Below the pieces are notes generated by a model. The model searched no databases and had not been told where the DNA came from. It saw only the letters and a program-made list of their open reading frames with translations. DNA of 20,821 nucleotides from an uncultured Eubacteriales bacterium (lineage in GTDB: Bacteria; Bacillota; Clostridia; Christensenellales; UBA1242), in assembly GCA_948971535.1 (NCBI GenBank), contig CARFEX010000004.1:1-20821 (forward strand), given 5' to 3'. A program made the position numbers and the translations under genes. Position 1 is the stretch's first letter. Each line of letters begins with the position of its first letter. Positions 1-8,181 of the stretch are shown piece after piece.

Positions 1-27
1 AAAAAGCTGTGGAGTAAAATTTAATAA

Positions 28-58
28 TAAAGCACTCAAATATTAAGAGTGTTTTTTT
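28..58 (+). terminator. Terminator of a gene upstream of the window
   Basis: A CACTC/GAGTG stem (33-37 with 47-51, 9-base loop) is flanked by A residues on the left and followed by a run of seven T. It probably ends transcription of the gene left of the window. In many Bacillota that gene is ftsZ, but no coding sequence can be identified in the first 30 bases. Confidence 0.65.
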
Positions 59-146
59 ATTTAATGTAGTACAAAATGAAAGTCTTTATAGAGTTTTAAT
101 ATAAAATTAAAAATAAAACTTTCTTTTTTTTATCACCTTATTGTAT

Positions 147-180
147 AAATTTCGCTTTTTTTATTTTAGGAAATTTCGCT
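147..180. repeat. Two direct copies of AAATTTCGCT upstream of spoIIGA
   Basis: The 10-mer AAATTTCGCT occurs at 147-156 and again at 171-180, 24 bp apart, 37 bp before the spoIIGA start. In B. subtilis this promoter is activated by Spo0A~P through repeated boxes with core TGTCGAA. The repeats here share only the CGAA core on the complementary strand, so a Spo0A role is a guess. No convincing -35/-10 pair was found. Confidence 0.35.
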
Positions 181-216
181 CCTTCTAGTTTAAAATCTTT
201 TCAAAGAGGTGACAAT

Positions 217-1026
217 TTGAAAATTGATGTTGAGTTATCGCTTATAACTAATTTAATCATAAACTCTTTTGTTTTGTATCTCACAGCTTGTTTTTTTAAA
301 GAAAAAGCAAAGTTAATTTTTTTGACAAGTTTAATTGGTAGCATTATGGCCTTGATAATTCCTGCACTCAGTCTTGCAAGTTATGCAAAAATTCTTGTGC
401 AAGTGTTTTTGTCTATATTAATGGTTTCTATTTCCTTTCCTTATAAAAAATTTAAAACCTTTATTTCAAAGTACATTTTCTTTTTAGGTATGACATTCTT
501 GTTTGGAGGAGGTTGTTATGCACTTTCTCTTTCCGTTGGCTCTTTGCCTATTGTGATTGTGTTGCTTGTTTGTTTTGTTATATTTATGTGTGCAAAATAC
601 ATTATACATCAGAAAAACAAGCAAAAAGTGATAGATAACTTTTCCTTTAAAGTCAAAATTTTTTCAGGTGATAAAGTGATTGAAGAGGAAGGATTTTTGG
701 ATAGTGGAAATTTGCTATATGACCCTATAACCAAAAAACCAGTTATTCTTATTAGTTATGATGTATTTTCAAAACTTTATGATAATGTGAATTATTTAAA
801 TGCTTTTATGAAAAAAATAGACTTAAAAAATTTCAAAAATGGTCATTATATAAAGCTTAATACTGTTGCAAGTGGTACGCAAATTTTGGTTTTTTCAGTC
901 AACAATGTTTTACTAGAAGGACAGGGAGTAAATAAAAAATATGAAGATATCATGCTAGGACTTTCATTCTCTGGTTTTGAAAAAGCTTTTGGTAAAAAAA
1001 TTTTACTGCATGGTAGTTTAATTTAA
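217..1026 (+). CDS. spoIIGA: Pro-sigma-E processing protease SpoIIGA
   Basis: Membrane-bound aspartic protease that removes the pro-sequence of sigma-E in the mother cell after a signal from the forespore. The first 125 or so residues are a run of hydrophobic segments (about five membrane spans). The soluble C-terminal part carries the catalytic FLDSGN motif with Asp162, matching the DSGN/DTGN signature of the family. Length (269 aa) is slightly shorter than the B. subtilis protein. The start is a TTG at 217, chosen because AAGAGGTGA (204-212) stands at correct spacing and no ATG fits. It lies 18 bp before sigE and is surely cotranscribed with its substrate gene, the standard sporulation arrangement. 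Confidence 0.95.
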   Translation: MKIDVELSLITNLIINSFVLYLTACFFKEKAKLIFLTSLIGSIMALIIPALSLASYAKILVQVFLSILMVSISFPYKKFKTFISKYIFFLGMTFLFGGGCYALSLSVGSLPIVIVLLVCFVIFMCAKYIIHQKNKQKVIDNFSFKVKIFSGDKVIEEEGFLDSGNLLYDPITKKPVILISYDVFSKLYDNVNYLNAFMKKIDLKNFKNGHYIKLNTVASGTQILVFSVNNVLLEGQGVNKKYEDIMLGLSFSGFEKAFGKKILLHGSLI

Positions 1027-1044
1027 GTTATAGAGGAGGACAAT

Positions 1045-1773
1045 ATGAACAACTTACTTTTCAAATTGAAAATATTTATTAATAAGGTTTTAGGCAAATT
1101 CTCATTTTTAGAACCAGAGAACATTGTTTGTTATATATATGGTCACGCAGATTTACCAGAACCACTATCTAGCGAAGAAGAAAAGGCTTTTTTAGAGATG
1201 AAAATGTCTGGCAGTGAAGAAGCGGTCAATAAACTAATCGAACACAATCTGCGTCTTGTAGTTTATGTTGCTCGCAAATTTGATAACTGCAATATAGAAA
1301 TGGAAGACCTTATCTCTATTGGCTCTGTTGGACTTATTAAGGCGGTTAAAACATTTAATCTTGATAAAAATATCAAGCTTGCCACTTATGCTTGCAGATG
1401 TATAGAGAATGAAATTTTGATGCAATTACGTAAAAGCAGTAAAACTATGAAAGATGTATCTTTTGACAAACCTATAAGTGTTGATAAAGAGGGAAATCAT
1501 TTGAAGCTTTCTGACATTATGCCAAATGAGGAAGATGTGGTTGAACAAGCAGTTGAAGAAAGTGCTGATAGGCAGATTGTAAATGAACTTATAAAAAATC
1601 TCAATGAACGTGAGCAGGAAATTATGATTTTGCGTTATGGATTAATGGGAGATGACGAACTTACACAAAAAGAGGTCGCAGATAAACTTGGCATCAGCCA
1701 AAGTTATATTTCGCGTCTTGAAAAGCGAATACTTGAAGATATGAGGACTCAAATGGAAAAACTTGGTTATTAA
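1045..1773 (+). CDS. sigE: RNA polymerase sigma-E factor, mother-cell, with pro-sequence
   Basis: Early mother-cell sporulation sigma factor of the sigma-70 family, made as an inactive pro-protein. Roughly the first 27-30 residues are a basic, amphipathic pro-sequence ending near VCYIYG, which lines up with the VYYIGG region of B. subtilis pro-sigma-E. Region 2 follows (LIEHNLRLVVYVARKF, then DLISIGSVGLIKAV), then a region 4 helix-turn-helix (TQKEVADKLGISQSYISRLEK). Length 242 aa is normal. The ribosome site GAGGAGG lies just before the ATG. It directly follows spoIIGA, whose product should cleave it. One small difference from B. subtilis is Cys in place of the first Tyr near the cleavage region. 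Confidence 0.96.
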   Translation: MNNLLFKLKIFINKVLGKFSFLEPENIVCYIYGHADLPEPLSSEEEKAFLEMKMSGSEEAVNKLIEHNLRLVVYVARKFDNCNIEMEDLISIGSVGLIKAVKTFNLDKNIKLATYACRCIENEILMQLRKSSKTMKDVSFDKPISVDKEGNHLKLSDIMPNEEDVVEQAVEESADRQIVNELIKNLNEREQEIMILRYGLMGDDELTQKEVADKLGISQSYISRLEKRILEDMRTQMEKLGY

Positions 1774-1875
1774 AAATAGTAAAAATTTTAATATAATGTT
1801 TAAAAATTTTTTATATGGCAATAATTAATAATTTAGCAAAAAATTGTGTAAAACTTGCATTATTCTCTATTTTTT

Positions 1876-1905
1876 TGCAAAATTGCTAGCTTTTGCACTT
1901 TTTTT
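1876..1905 (+). terminator. AT-rich hairpin between sigE and sigG
   Basis: TGCAAAA (1876-1882) pairs with TTTTGCA (1891-1897) around an 8-base loop containing GCTAGC, followed by a T-rich run. This fits a weak terminator for spoIIGA-sigE. The remainder of the 200-bp gap (1774-1973) is very AT-rich. A TATAAT at 1905-1910 preceded by TTGCTA at 1883-1888 (16-bp spacer) could be a vegetative-type promoter for sigG. I could not find a firm sigma-F or sigma-G promoter. Confidence 0.4.
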
Positions 1906-1973
1906 ATAATTTTTTGTCGCACTAGAATATTAACAACTTCCTTTGTAAAAGATATTTCTTGACTGGAGGGAGT

Positions 1974-2747
1974 ATGTCGTCAAAGGTTATTATTGCAGGT
2001 GTTGATACATCTAAATTGCCTAAGTTAAAAAGTGCGGATATGGTTGAACTTATGAAAAAGGTTAAATCTGGTGATAGTCAGGCGAGAGATTATTTTGTTG
2101 TGGCAAACCTTCGTTTAGTGCTATCTGTTGTGCATAGGTTTGGAGCTAAGGGTGATAGAGCTGATGATATGTTTCAAGTGGGTTGTGTAGGACTTATGAA
2201 AGCTATTGACAACTTTGACGATACTTTAAATGTAAAGTTTTCTACTTATGCAGTACCTATGATTATAGGTGAAATAAAAAGGTTTCTTCGTGATAATAAC
2301 TCTGTTAGGGTTTCAAGAAGTTTGAGAGATGTTGCTTATAAAGCACTTCAAGCAAAGGAAGAATTATCTAAGAAACAAGTTGAAGAGCCTAGCCTTGACC
2401 AAATTGCATCACTTATTGAAGTGCCAGTTAAGACGGTCACTTTTGCTCTCGATGCAATCAGTGAAACAGTTTCACTTAGCGAGCCTATTTATACCGATGG
2501 CAGTGATACAATTCATCTTCTTGACCAAATTGCAGATACTAAAAATACTGACGAAGTTTTGCATGAAAACATTTCAATTAAAGATGCAATCAAGACTTTG
2601 TCAGGTAGAGAAAAATCAATTCTTATGATGCGATATTATATAGGAAAAACTCAAGTAGAAGTAAGTGAAGAAATTGGTATAAGTCAAGCTCAAGTTTCAA
2701 GGCTTGAAAAAAATGCGCTTAAATCTATTAAAGAATTTTTGTCTTAA
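1974..2747 (+). CDS. sigG: RNA polymerase sigma-G factor, late forespore
   Basis: Late forespore sporulation sigma factor of the sigma-B/F/G branch. The N-terminus (KVIIAGVDTSKLPKLKS) matches the SigG-specific start, which separates it from SigF. Region 2 has LRLVLSVVHRF, DDMFQVGCVGLMKAIDNFD and the near-invariant VKFSTYAVPMIIGEIKRFLRDNN; region 4 ends in KTQVEVSEEIGISQAQVSRLEK. I chose ATG 1974 (257 aa), because TGGAGGGAG lies directly before it; a TTG 15 bp upstream would place that ribosome site inside the gene. It follows spoIIGA-sigE, as in most endospore formers, but after a 200-bp gap with a possible terminator, so it may have its own promoter. Confidence 0.96.
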   Translation: MSSKVIIAGVDTSKLPKLKSADMVELMKKVKSGDSQARDYFVVANLRLVLSVVHRFGAKGDRADDMFQVGCVGLMKAIDNFDDTLNVKFSTYAVPMIIGEIKRFLRDNNSVRVSRSLRDVAYKALQAKEELSKKQVEEPSLDQIASLIEVPVKTVTFALDAISETVSLSEPIYTDGSDTIHLLDQIADTKNTDEVLHENISIKDAIKTLSGREKSILMMRYYIGKTQVEVSEEIGISQAQVSRLEKNALKSIKEFLS

Positions 2748-2795
2748 TTTGACATTTTTTGAATATATCTTCTTCTAAGCGCATAGATATTTGTT

Positions 2796-3095
2796 GTGGA
2801 AAGTTCATTTTTAGAGTTAAGATGCAAAGAAGTGGTAAATATATTAGACGGTCGCAAATTAGGTCACATAGTTGATATAGTTTTTGATTTGCAGTGTGCT
2901 ACTGTTTTAGGGATAATTGTGCCTGGTGAAAAATCAGGCTGGAATATTTTTAAAGGAGCAGGTCAACTTTTTATACCTTATGGCTGTATAACAAAGGTGG
3001 GCGAGGATACTATACTTGTTCAGCTCCAAGGACAGGGAAATCCTACAAATCCTTATATACTAGCAAAAGATAATAAAAACAAAAAAGACAACTAA
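2796..3095 (+). CDS. ymxH: PRC-barrel protein of the YlmC/YmxH family
   Basis: Small (99 aa) PRC-barrel domain protein of the YlmC/YmxH sporulation-associated family. The molecular role is not established. The family pattern is complete: N-terminal strand with KEVVNILDGRKLGHIVDI, a middle section GIIVPGEKSG, then LFIPYGCITKVGEDTILVQL. The neighbourhood beside sigG is typical in Clostridia. The start is a GTG at 2796 and has no Shine-Dalgarno sequence. GAATATA (2761-2767), 14 bp, CATAGATA (2782-2789) loosely resembles a sigma-E promoter that would start transcription at the GTG itself. The stop codon lies within the loop of the terminator hairpin. Confidence 0.85.
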   Translation: MESSFLELRCKEVVNILDGRKLGHIVDIVFDLQCATVLGIIVPGEKSGWNIFKGAGQLFIPYGCITKVGEDTILVQLQGQGNPTNPYILAKDNKNKKDN

Positions 3096-3110
3096 GATAG
3101 TTGTCTTTTT
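3081..3110. terminator. Bidirectional terminator between ymxH and nrdR
   Basis: AAAAAAGACAACT (3081-3093) pairs with AGTTGTCTTTTT (3099-3110) across a 5-base loop. With A-runs and T-runs on both sides it can end transcription from either direction. The ymxH stop codon (3093-3095) is part of the hairpin, and nrdR ends 20 bp away on the other strand. Confidence 0.9.
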
Positions 3111-3130
3111 GTATTCTGCATATTTTATTT

Positions 3131-3574
3131 TTACATTTCGTCAAGAAGTTTTTTAAAGCTTGTAAGGTCAGCAAATTTTCTATAAACTGATGCAAAACGT
3201 ATATAGGCAACGTCATCAATTTTTTTAAGTTCATCCATAACCATTTCGCCAATCTTTGAAGATTTAACCTCTTGTTGCATGCTGTTTTGCAGTGTCTTTT
3301 CGATATTTGCGACAATCATTTCTATTTGCATTGCACTAACTGGTCTTTTTTCACAAGCTCTGATAATACCCATTTTAATTTTTGATGAGTCAAAACTTTG
3401 TCTTGAGCCATCATTTTTGACTACAAGAATAGGTGTGGTTTCAATGGTTTCGTAAGTGGTATAACGTTTGCCACAATTTAAACATTCACGGCGGCGTCTT
3501 ATAGCATTTGTTTCGTCAGTACTTCTTGAATCCAAAACTTTACTTTCTTCACATCCACAATAAATACATTTCAT
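3131..3574 (-). CDS. nrdR: Transcriptional repressor NrdR of ribonucleotide reductase genes
   Basis: Nucleotide-sensing repressor of ribonucleotide reductase genes. An N-terminal zinc ribbon uses Cys3, Cys6, Cys31 and Cys34 (the CIYC and CLNC pairs), with the family signature VLDSR and the arginine run RRRREC between them. An ATP-cone domain fills the rest (from about residue 49, VVKNDGSRQSFD). Length 147 aa is normal. The start at 3574 is chosen over an upstream one because the protein must begin MKCIYCG and AGGAGA (complement of 3581-3586) precedes it. nrdR near sigG and ymxH is a known clostridial neighbourhood. No ribonucleotide reductase gene is in this window. Confidence 0.95.
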   Translation of the reverse strand: MKCIYCGCEESKVLDSRSTDETNAIRRRRECLNCGKRYTTYETIETTPILVVKNDGSRQSFDSSKIKMGIIRACEKRPVSAMQIEMIVANIEKTLQNSMQQEVKSSKIGEMVMDELKKIDDVAYIRFASVYRKFADLTSFKKLLDEM

Positions 3575-3592
3575 AATTTTTCTCCTAAATAG

Positions 3593-3622
3593 ATTATAGC
3601 ACACAAAACAAATTAAAATCAA
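3593..3622 (-). promoter_or_regulatory. Vegetative-type promoter of nrdR
   Basis: On the minus strand TTGATT (complement of 3617-3622) and TATAAT (complement of 3593-3598) are separated by 18 bp, ending about 19 bp before the nrdR start. Confidence 0.65.
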
Positions 3623-3664
3623 ATTTATTTTACAAGTTTAGTAATTTATAGTTTAATTTTTAAA

Positions 3665-3679
3665 TAAAATCCTTATATG
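3665..3679 (+). promoter_or_regulatory. -10 box placed for a leaderless feoA transcript
   Basis: TAAAAT at 3665-3670 ends six bases before the feoA ATG at 3677, so the expected transcription start falls on the start codon itself. No Shine-Dalgarno sequence lies between. The -35 region is poor. No convincing Fur-type palindrome is visible here. Confidence 0.45.
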
Positions 3680-3901
3680 AACAATTTAGCAAATGTAAAA
3701 CTTGGAAAAAATTATATCATCGAAGGTATTTCGACTTCCTCAATAAAAAATAAACGTAGACTTTTGGAGCTAGGTTTTACTACTGGGCAAAAAATAAAGC
3801 CTGTTAGAAAGTCTTTGCTTGGCAAAGTTTTTTTGATAGAAATTCGAGGTTATACTTTGTCTATTAAACGTACTGTAGCAGAGGCGGTGATAGTAAAATG
3901 A
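3677..3901 (+). CDS. feoA: Ferrous iron transport accessory protein FeoA
   Basis: Small cytosolic SH3-like protein (74 aa) that assists FeoB in Fe(II) uptake. Sequence hallmarks are the central RLLELGFTTGQKIKPVRKSLLGK stretch (shown here only as its key residues LxELGxxxGxxI) and the C-terminal strand ending LSIKRTVAEAVIV, as in the FeoA family. It overlaps feoB by the ATGA junction at 3898-3901, implying translational coupling. No ribosome site precedes the ATG; see the leaderless -10 box. Confidence 0.92.
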   Translation: MNNLANVKLGKNYIIEGISTSSIKNKRRLLELGFTTGQKIKPVRKSLLGKVFLIEIRGYTLSIKRTVAEAVIVK

Positions 3902-6003
3902 AAAAATTTAATTTGGTAGGAAATCCTAATACTGGCAAGACTACATTATTTAATTCACTAACTGGCGGTCATGAGCATGTGGGGAATTGGCATGGTGTGA
4001 CAGTTGAAGAAAAAGTTGGTAGATATAAATATAAAAATCAGGACATAGAGATAGTCGATTTGCCTGGCATATATTCACTGACTAGTCTAAGCTATGAAGA
4101 ACAGGTGGCAATTGATTATATTTTAAAGTATCGTGACAGACCTGTTATAAATATTTGCGATGCTAGCAATATTCAACGCAATTTATATCTAACATTAAGT
4201 CTTCTTGAATTAGGTGTAAAAGTTTTATTGGTCATAAATCAAATTGAAAAGTCACCGATTTGCAAAATTGATACTGCAAGATTGCAAAGAGTATTAGGTT
4301 TGCAAGTGGTTATTGTAAATGCAAGTGATAAGTCCTCTCTTGTTAAATTGAATGAAATGCTTATAAAGTTCAATGAAGACAATATAGAAGCCAAGCTGCC
4401 TTATATTAATAATATCATTTTGCCTAAACTCAATATGGAAGAGAAAGATAGAAATTTAGAAAAATTTTATCTATTAAAACTTTTAGAAAGAGATGAAACT
4501 GTTGCTAAAAAGTTTAATGTCAATTTGCAAGATATCCCTGACAAGCTTGAAGAAATTGCAAGTGCAAGATACAGTTATATAGATGAAGTTTTAGCAAAGT
4601 GTATAAGTTTAAAGCAAAAGGTTTATGGACAGAGCAAACTTGACAGAATTTTTATGAACAGATTTCTTGCGCTGCCGATTTTTATAGGCTTGCTCGCACT
4701 TGCTTTTTATCTTACTTTTTTTTCAATAGGAGCATTGTGTAGTGAAGGATTAAATTATATTTTAGATAGATTTATTACCTCTCCTGTGTCAAGTTGGCTT
4801 CGCTCTAGCTTAGGAGAAAACTCTTGGGTGGTAGGATTATTTGAAGTTGCAATAGCTGGCGGACTTGGCTCTATATTATCATTTTTACCTCAGGTTGCAC
4901 TCCTATTTTTCTTTTTATCTTTGCTTGAAGATAGTGGGTATCTTTCTCGTATTGCTTTTGTGTTTGAAGATATTTTGGGAAAAGTTGGTTTATCAGGAAA
5001 AAGTGTTTATACTCTTCTTATGGGGTTTGGATGCTCTACTACTGCAGTTTTAACCGCTCGTAATATGGATGATAAAAATTCTAAGATTAAAACAGGACTA
5101 TTAACACCGTATATGAGTTGCAGTGCAAAATTCCCCATTTATGCAGTGATAGGGGGTGCATTCTTTGGTGCAAACAATATTTTTGTAATTTTGGGTTTGT
5201 ATCTGCTTGGAGTTGTAGTTGCGATTTTACTAAGTTATATATTTGAAAAAACAATTTTAAAAAGTAAGGAGCAGACCTTTATACTTGAGTTTCCACCATA
5301 TCGAATGATGAGCGGGAAAAGAGTGCTCTCTGTGCTTTGGGAAAATGTTAGACTCTTTCTTGTTCGAGTTGGAACTTTGATAGTGTCTATGAATATTATT
5401 GTATGGGTTCTTGGCAGTTTTTCTTTTACTTTTCAATACGTTGCAGGCGGAAATGGTGAAAGTATGCTGGAAACTCTTGGCAGGATTTTAGCACCTATTT
5501 TTGCTCCACTTGGGTTTGGTAGTTGGGCACTTGTTTCTGCTCTTATTGCAGGTCTTGTAGCAAAAGAAGTTATAGTTTCTTCTATAGCTATGTTTAATGG
5601 AGTAGAGTCATCAGTAGGTTCTATATTGCAGGACTCATTAAAAAATCCTGCAAGTGCAGTTTATTTTGCTTCACCAAGTTCTGCACTTGCTTATCTCGTG
5701 TTTTCACTTTTGTATTTTCCTTGTCTTGCTACTGCTACTGTTTTATCAAAAGAAATCGGTAAAAAGTGGACTATAATAGGTATTGTTATAGAGCTTGTAG
5801 TTGCTTATATTATTGCAATGCTTGTTTATAATGTGGCTCGAGCTATAGAGGTTTTTGGAGCAATTAAAGTTCTTTGCATTATTGGTGCTATTATAATTGT
5901 GCTAGTAGCCCTAGTTTATGTAGTAAAGCTTATAAAACGGAGTAACGTATGTCCATTTAAAAAATCTTGTGACCGCTCATGCAAAAAATGTAAGAAAAAA
6001 TAA
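3898..6003 (+). CDS. feoB: Ferrous iron transporter FeoB
   Basis: Membrane Fe(II) importer with an N-terminal G protein domain. G1 is GNPNTGKT at residues 8-15, switch I has GNWHGVTVE, and G3 is DLPG at 54-57. The G4 motif, normally NxxD, reads NQIE (114-117), which may relax guanine specificity; G5 is NASDKS. A helical spacer precedes about residue 250, then the Gate/Nramp-like membrane core with SFLPQVALLFFFLSLLEDSGYL and GFGCSTTAV. The tail (about 685-701) is lysine-rich with four cysteines, a common feature of clostridial FeoB. Length 701 aa is normal. Coupled to feoA; no feoC is visible. Confidence 0.95.
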   Translation: MKKFNLVGNPNTGKTTLFNSLTGGHEHVGNWHGVTVEEKVGRYKYKNQDIEIVDLPGIYSLTSLSYEEQVAIDYILKYRDRPVINICDASNIQRNLYLTLSLLELGVKVLLVINQIEKSPICKIDTARLQRVLGLQVVIVNASDKSSLVKLNEMLIKFNEDNIEAKLPYINNIILPKLNMEEKDRNLEKFYLLKLLERDETVAKKFNVNLQDIPDKLEEIASARYSYIDEVLAKCISLKQKVYGQSKLDRIFMNRFLALPIFIGLLALAFYLTFFSIGALCSEGLNYILDRFITSPVSSWLRSSLGENSWVVGLFEVAIAGGLGSILSFLPQVALLFFFLSLLEDSGYLSRIAFVFEDILGKVGLSGKSVYTLLMGFGCSTTAVLTARNMDDKNSKIKTGLLTPYMSCSAKFPIYAVIGGAFFGANNIFVILGLYLLGVVVAILLSYIFEKTILKSKEQTFILEFPPYRMMSGKRVLSVLWENVRLFLVRVGTLIVSMNIIVWVLGSFSFTFQYVAGGNGESMLETLGRILAPIFAPLGFGSWALVSALIAGLVAKEVIVSSIAMFNGVESSVGSILQDSLKNPASAVYFASPSSALAYLVFSLLYFPCLATATVLSKEIGKKWTIIGIVIELVVAYIIAMLVYNVARAIEVFGAIKVLCIIGAIIIVLVALVYVVKLIKRSNVCPFKKSCDRSCKKCKKK

Positions 6004-6056
6004 ATTCATTTTTTTGCTAAAATAGCGAAATAAAAGCTTTTTGCTGATAGTTTTAG

Positions 6057-6094
6057 TTGTTAAAAAAAAATTTATATGTTATCATTAAACTATG
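6057..6094 (+). promoter_or_regulatory. Promoter of der giving a leaderless mRNA
   Basis: TTGTTA (6057-6062), 17 bp, TATCAT (6080-6085). The predicted start of transcription is six bases further on, at the A of the der ATG (6092). There is no Shine-Dalgarno sequence in the preceding 30 bases. Confidence 0.6.
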
Positions 6095-7408
6095 TATAGA
6101 CCTATAGTTGCCGTTGTGGGCAGACCAAACGTTGGCAAAAGCACTTTCTTTAACAAAATTTGCGGAAAAAGAATAAGCATTGTTGACGATACTCCAGGAG
6201 TTACAAGAGATAGAATTTATGCTGATGCTAATTGGTGTGGGCATGATTTTATGCTTGTCGATACTGGTGGTCTTGACCCTAAAAGTGAAGATGTGTTTCA
6301 AAATGATATTCAAAGACAAGCTCAAATTGCGATTGAAGAAAGCGATGTTATAGTTTTTCTTGTAGACGGAAGAGTGGGTGTTACCAATTCAGATGAAGAG
6401 GTTGCTTCCATTTTAAAACGTTCAAAAAGACCAGTAGTTTTAGTGGTAAACAAACTTGACAGATTTGAGGTTGAAAACACTTATGAGTTTTATTCATTAG
6501 GACTAGGTGACCCACTTCCTCTTTCTGTTTTGCAGAGCAAGGGACTAGGTGATGTGCTTGATGCAATTGTTGCGCATTTCCCTAAACGCAGTGAAAACCA
6601 AGAAACAGAAAAAATTACAAAGGTTGCTATTGTTGGTAGGCCGAATGTTGGGAAATCCTCCATTGTAAATAGACTGCTTGGTCAAGAACGTGTGGTTGTC
6701 AGCAATATTGAGGGGACAACTCGAGATAGTATATTGGTGCCTTTCAAATACAACAAAAAGGAATATGCACTTGTTGATACTGCAGGACTCCGCCGTCAAC
6801 GTGGTGTTGAAAAAGTGTCTATCGAGGGGTATTCTGTGCTTAGAACAATGTCGGCAATAGAAGAAGCTGATGTTGTTATGATAGTGGTTGATGGTAGCAA
6901 TGAAAAACTTACCGAGCAAGATGTTCGTATTGCAGGTTATGTTCATGAGGCTGGTAAGCCAAGTGTTGTAGTCATAAACAAATGGGATATCAAAGCAAAA
7001 GATAAGGATAACTTTGATGCAATGCTTAAGCGTGACCTTGCGTTTATGGACTATTATAAATCAATCTATGTTTCAGCGCTCAAAGGTTCTAGCATAGGGC
7101 AAATTATGGAGAAGGTAGAAGAGAGCTATCAAAATTCTTGCAAACGAATTACAACAGGACTTCTGAATGACATTTTGCATGATGCAATACTTAATTATGA
7201 GCCGCCTGCGCATTCTGGACGAAGAGTTAAAATACAATATATCACCGAGGCATCTACAAACCCTCCAACTTTTGTGTTATTTGTAAATGATGCAAAACTT
7301 ATTAATTTCTCATATTCACGTTATCTTGAAAATAGATTTAGAGAAAGGGTTGATTTTTCGGGTACACCAATAAAAATTATAGTTAGAGGAAAGGGGGATA
7401 AAGGATGA
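6092..7408 (+). CDS. der: Ribosome biogenesis GTPase Der (EngA)
   Basis: Essential double-GTPase that acts in maturation of the 50S ribosomal subunit. Two tandem G domains each show GRPNVGKS (residues 10-17 and 182-189), with DTPGVTRDR and DTGG in the first and EGTTRDS, DTAG and NKWD in the second, the arrangement unique to Der. A KH-like C-terminal domain follows from about residue 350 (NYEPPAHSGRRVKIQY, and NPPTFVLFVND). Length 438 aa is standard. The last four bases overlap plsY (ATGA). It seems to be translated from a leaderless transcript, since only the -10 box lies before the ATG. Confidence 0.97.
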   Translation: MYRPIVAVVGRPNVGKSTFFNKICGKRISIVDDTPGVTRDRIYADANWCGHDFMLVDTGGLDPKSEDVFQNDIQRQAQIAIEESDVIVFLVDGRVGVTNSDEEVASILKRSKRPVVLVVNKLDRFEVENTYEFYSLGLGDPLPLSVLQSKGLGDVLDAIVAHFPKRSENQETEKITKVAIVGRPNVGKSSIVNRLLGQERVVVSNIEGTTRDSILVPFKYNKKEYALVDTAGLRRQRGVEKVSIEGYSVLRTMSAIEEADVVMIVVDGSNEKLTEQDVRIAGYVHEAGKPSVVVINKWDIKAKDKDNFDAMLKRDLAFMDYYKSIYVSALKGSSIGQIMEKVEESYQNSCKRITTGLLNDILHDAILNYEPPAHSGRRVKIQYITEASTNPPTFVLFVNDAKLINFSYSRYLENRFRERVDFSGTPIKIIVRGKGDKG

Positions 7409-8172
7409 GCACACTTGCATATGTATTAATTGCAGTTATTTCTTATTTTATCGGAACTATCAATTTTGCAAAAATTATCTCTTGGTATAGTAGACATAAA
7501 GATATAACTAAAGTTGGCAGCGGAAATCCAGGTACTATGAATATGTTACGAAGCTTTGGCTTCAAATTAGCACTGTTCACCTTTCTTGCCGAAATAATTA
7601 AAGCTGGTGTTACAGCATTAGTTTGTAAAATAATTATTGGTGGAGAGGCTGGAGATTTAGCATTTTGGTATAGTGGTTTATTCTTGTTATTAGGCTATAA
7701 TTTTCCTTTTTGGTACAAAGGCGGAAAGGGTGCAGCTAGTTTTGCAGGGCTTTTCCTGTTCTCAAATCTTTGGTATGTCGCTATTGCTTGGCTTGTAGTT
7801 TGTGTTATTCTTCTTTGCATTCATGATTATGCATCTGTAAATTCTTTTCTTTATCTTACAATGCTGGCTGTAGCACACACTATTTATATTTGGGTGCTCA
7901 ATGTGCCTTATGCTTGGGTTTTAACCGCTATTATTTGGGCTTTAGTTGTTCTTATATACATTCGTCATCACGCAAACATTTACCGTTTGATACACCACAA
8001 AGAAAATAAAGTTGGATTTAAAGAGAAGGCAAAAAAGTTCTTTTGTCATAAAAAAGGTGAAGAAATTATAGATGAGTGTGAGGTTAATCATCCGCCTGAA
8101 GAAGAAATTGTTATAGAAGAAGATGAAACTCAAGCTAATGAGGAAATCGTTATTGATGATGATAAAAAGTAA
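7405..8172 (+). CDS. plsY: Glycerol-3-phosphate acyltransferase PlsY with acidic tail
   Basis: Integral membrane enzyme transferring an acyl group from acyl-phosphate to glycerol-3-phosphate, the first step of phospholipid synthesis. Motif 1 is GSGNPGTMNMLRSFG, motif 2 is GYNFPFWYKGGKGAAS (the usual GHNFP His is Tyr here), and motif 3 is RHHANIYRLIHHKENK. At least five hydrophobic spans are visible. The family is usually near 200 aa; this one has 255, the extra part being a hydrophilic, strongly acidic C-terminal tail rich in E and D. It is translationally coupled to der. In many relatives gpsA lies between here and spoIVA; it is absent. Confidence 0.93.
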   Translation: MSTLAYVLIAVISYFIGTINFAKIISWYSRHKDITKVGSGNPGTMNMLRSFGFKLALFTFLAEIIKAGVTALVCKIIIGGEAGDLAFWYSGLFLLLGYNFPFWYKGGKGAASFAGLFLFSNLWYVAIAWLVVCVILLCIHDYASVNSFLYLTMLAVAHTIYIWVLNVPYAWVLTAIIWALVVLIYIRHHANIYRLIHHKENKVGFKEKAKKFFCHKKGEEIIDECEVNHPPEEEIVIEEDETQANEEIVIDDDKK

Positions 8173-8181
8173 AGTATAAAA

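Noticed and set aside
1..24. C-terminus of ftsZ at the left edge
   Set aside because: All three frames end within about 30 bases or have no recognisable FtsZ tail; too short to decide.
1893..1910. TTGCAC followed by TATAAT as a sigG promoter
   Set aside because: The spacer is only 6 bp, too short for a sigma-A promoter; TTGCTA at 1883 is the only workable -35.
3599..3676. Fur box controlling feoAB
   Set aside because: No palindrome resembling GATAATGATTATC could be found in the AT-rich gap.
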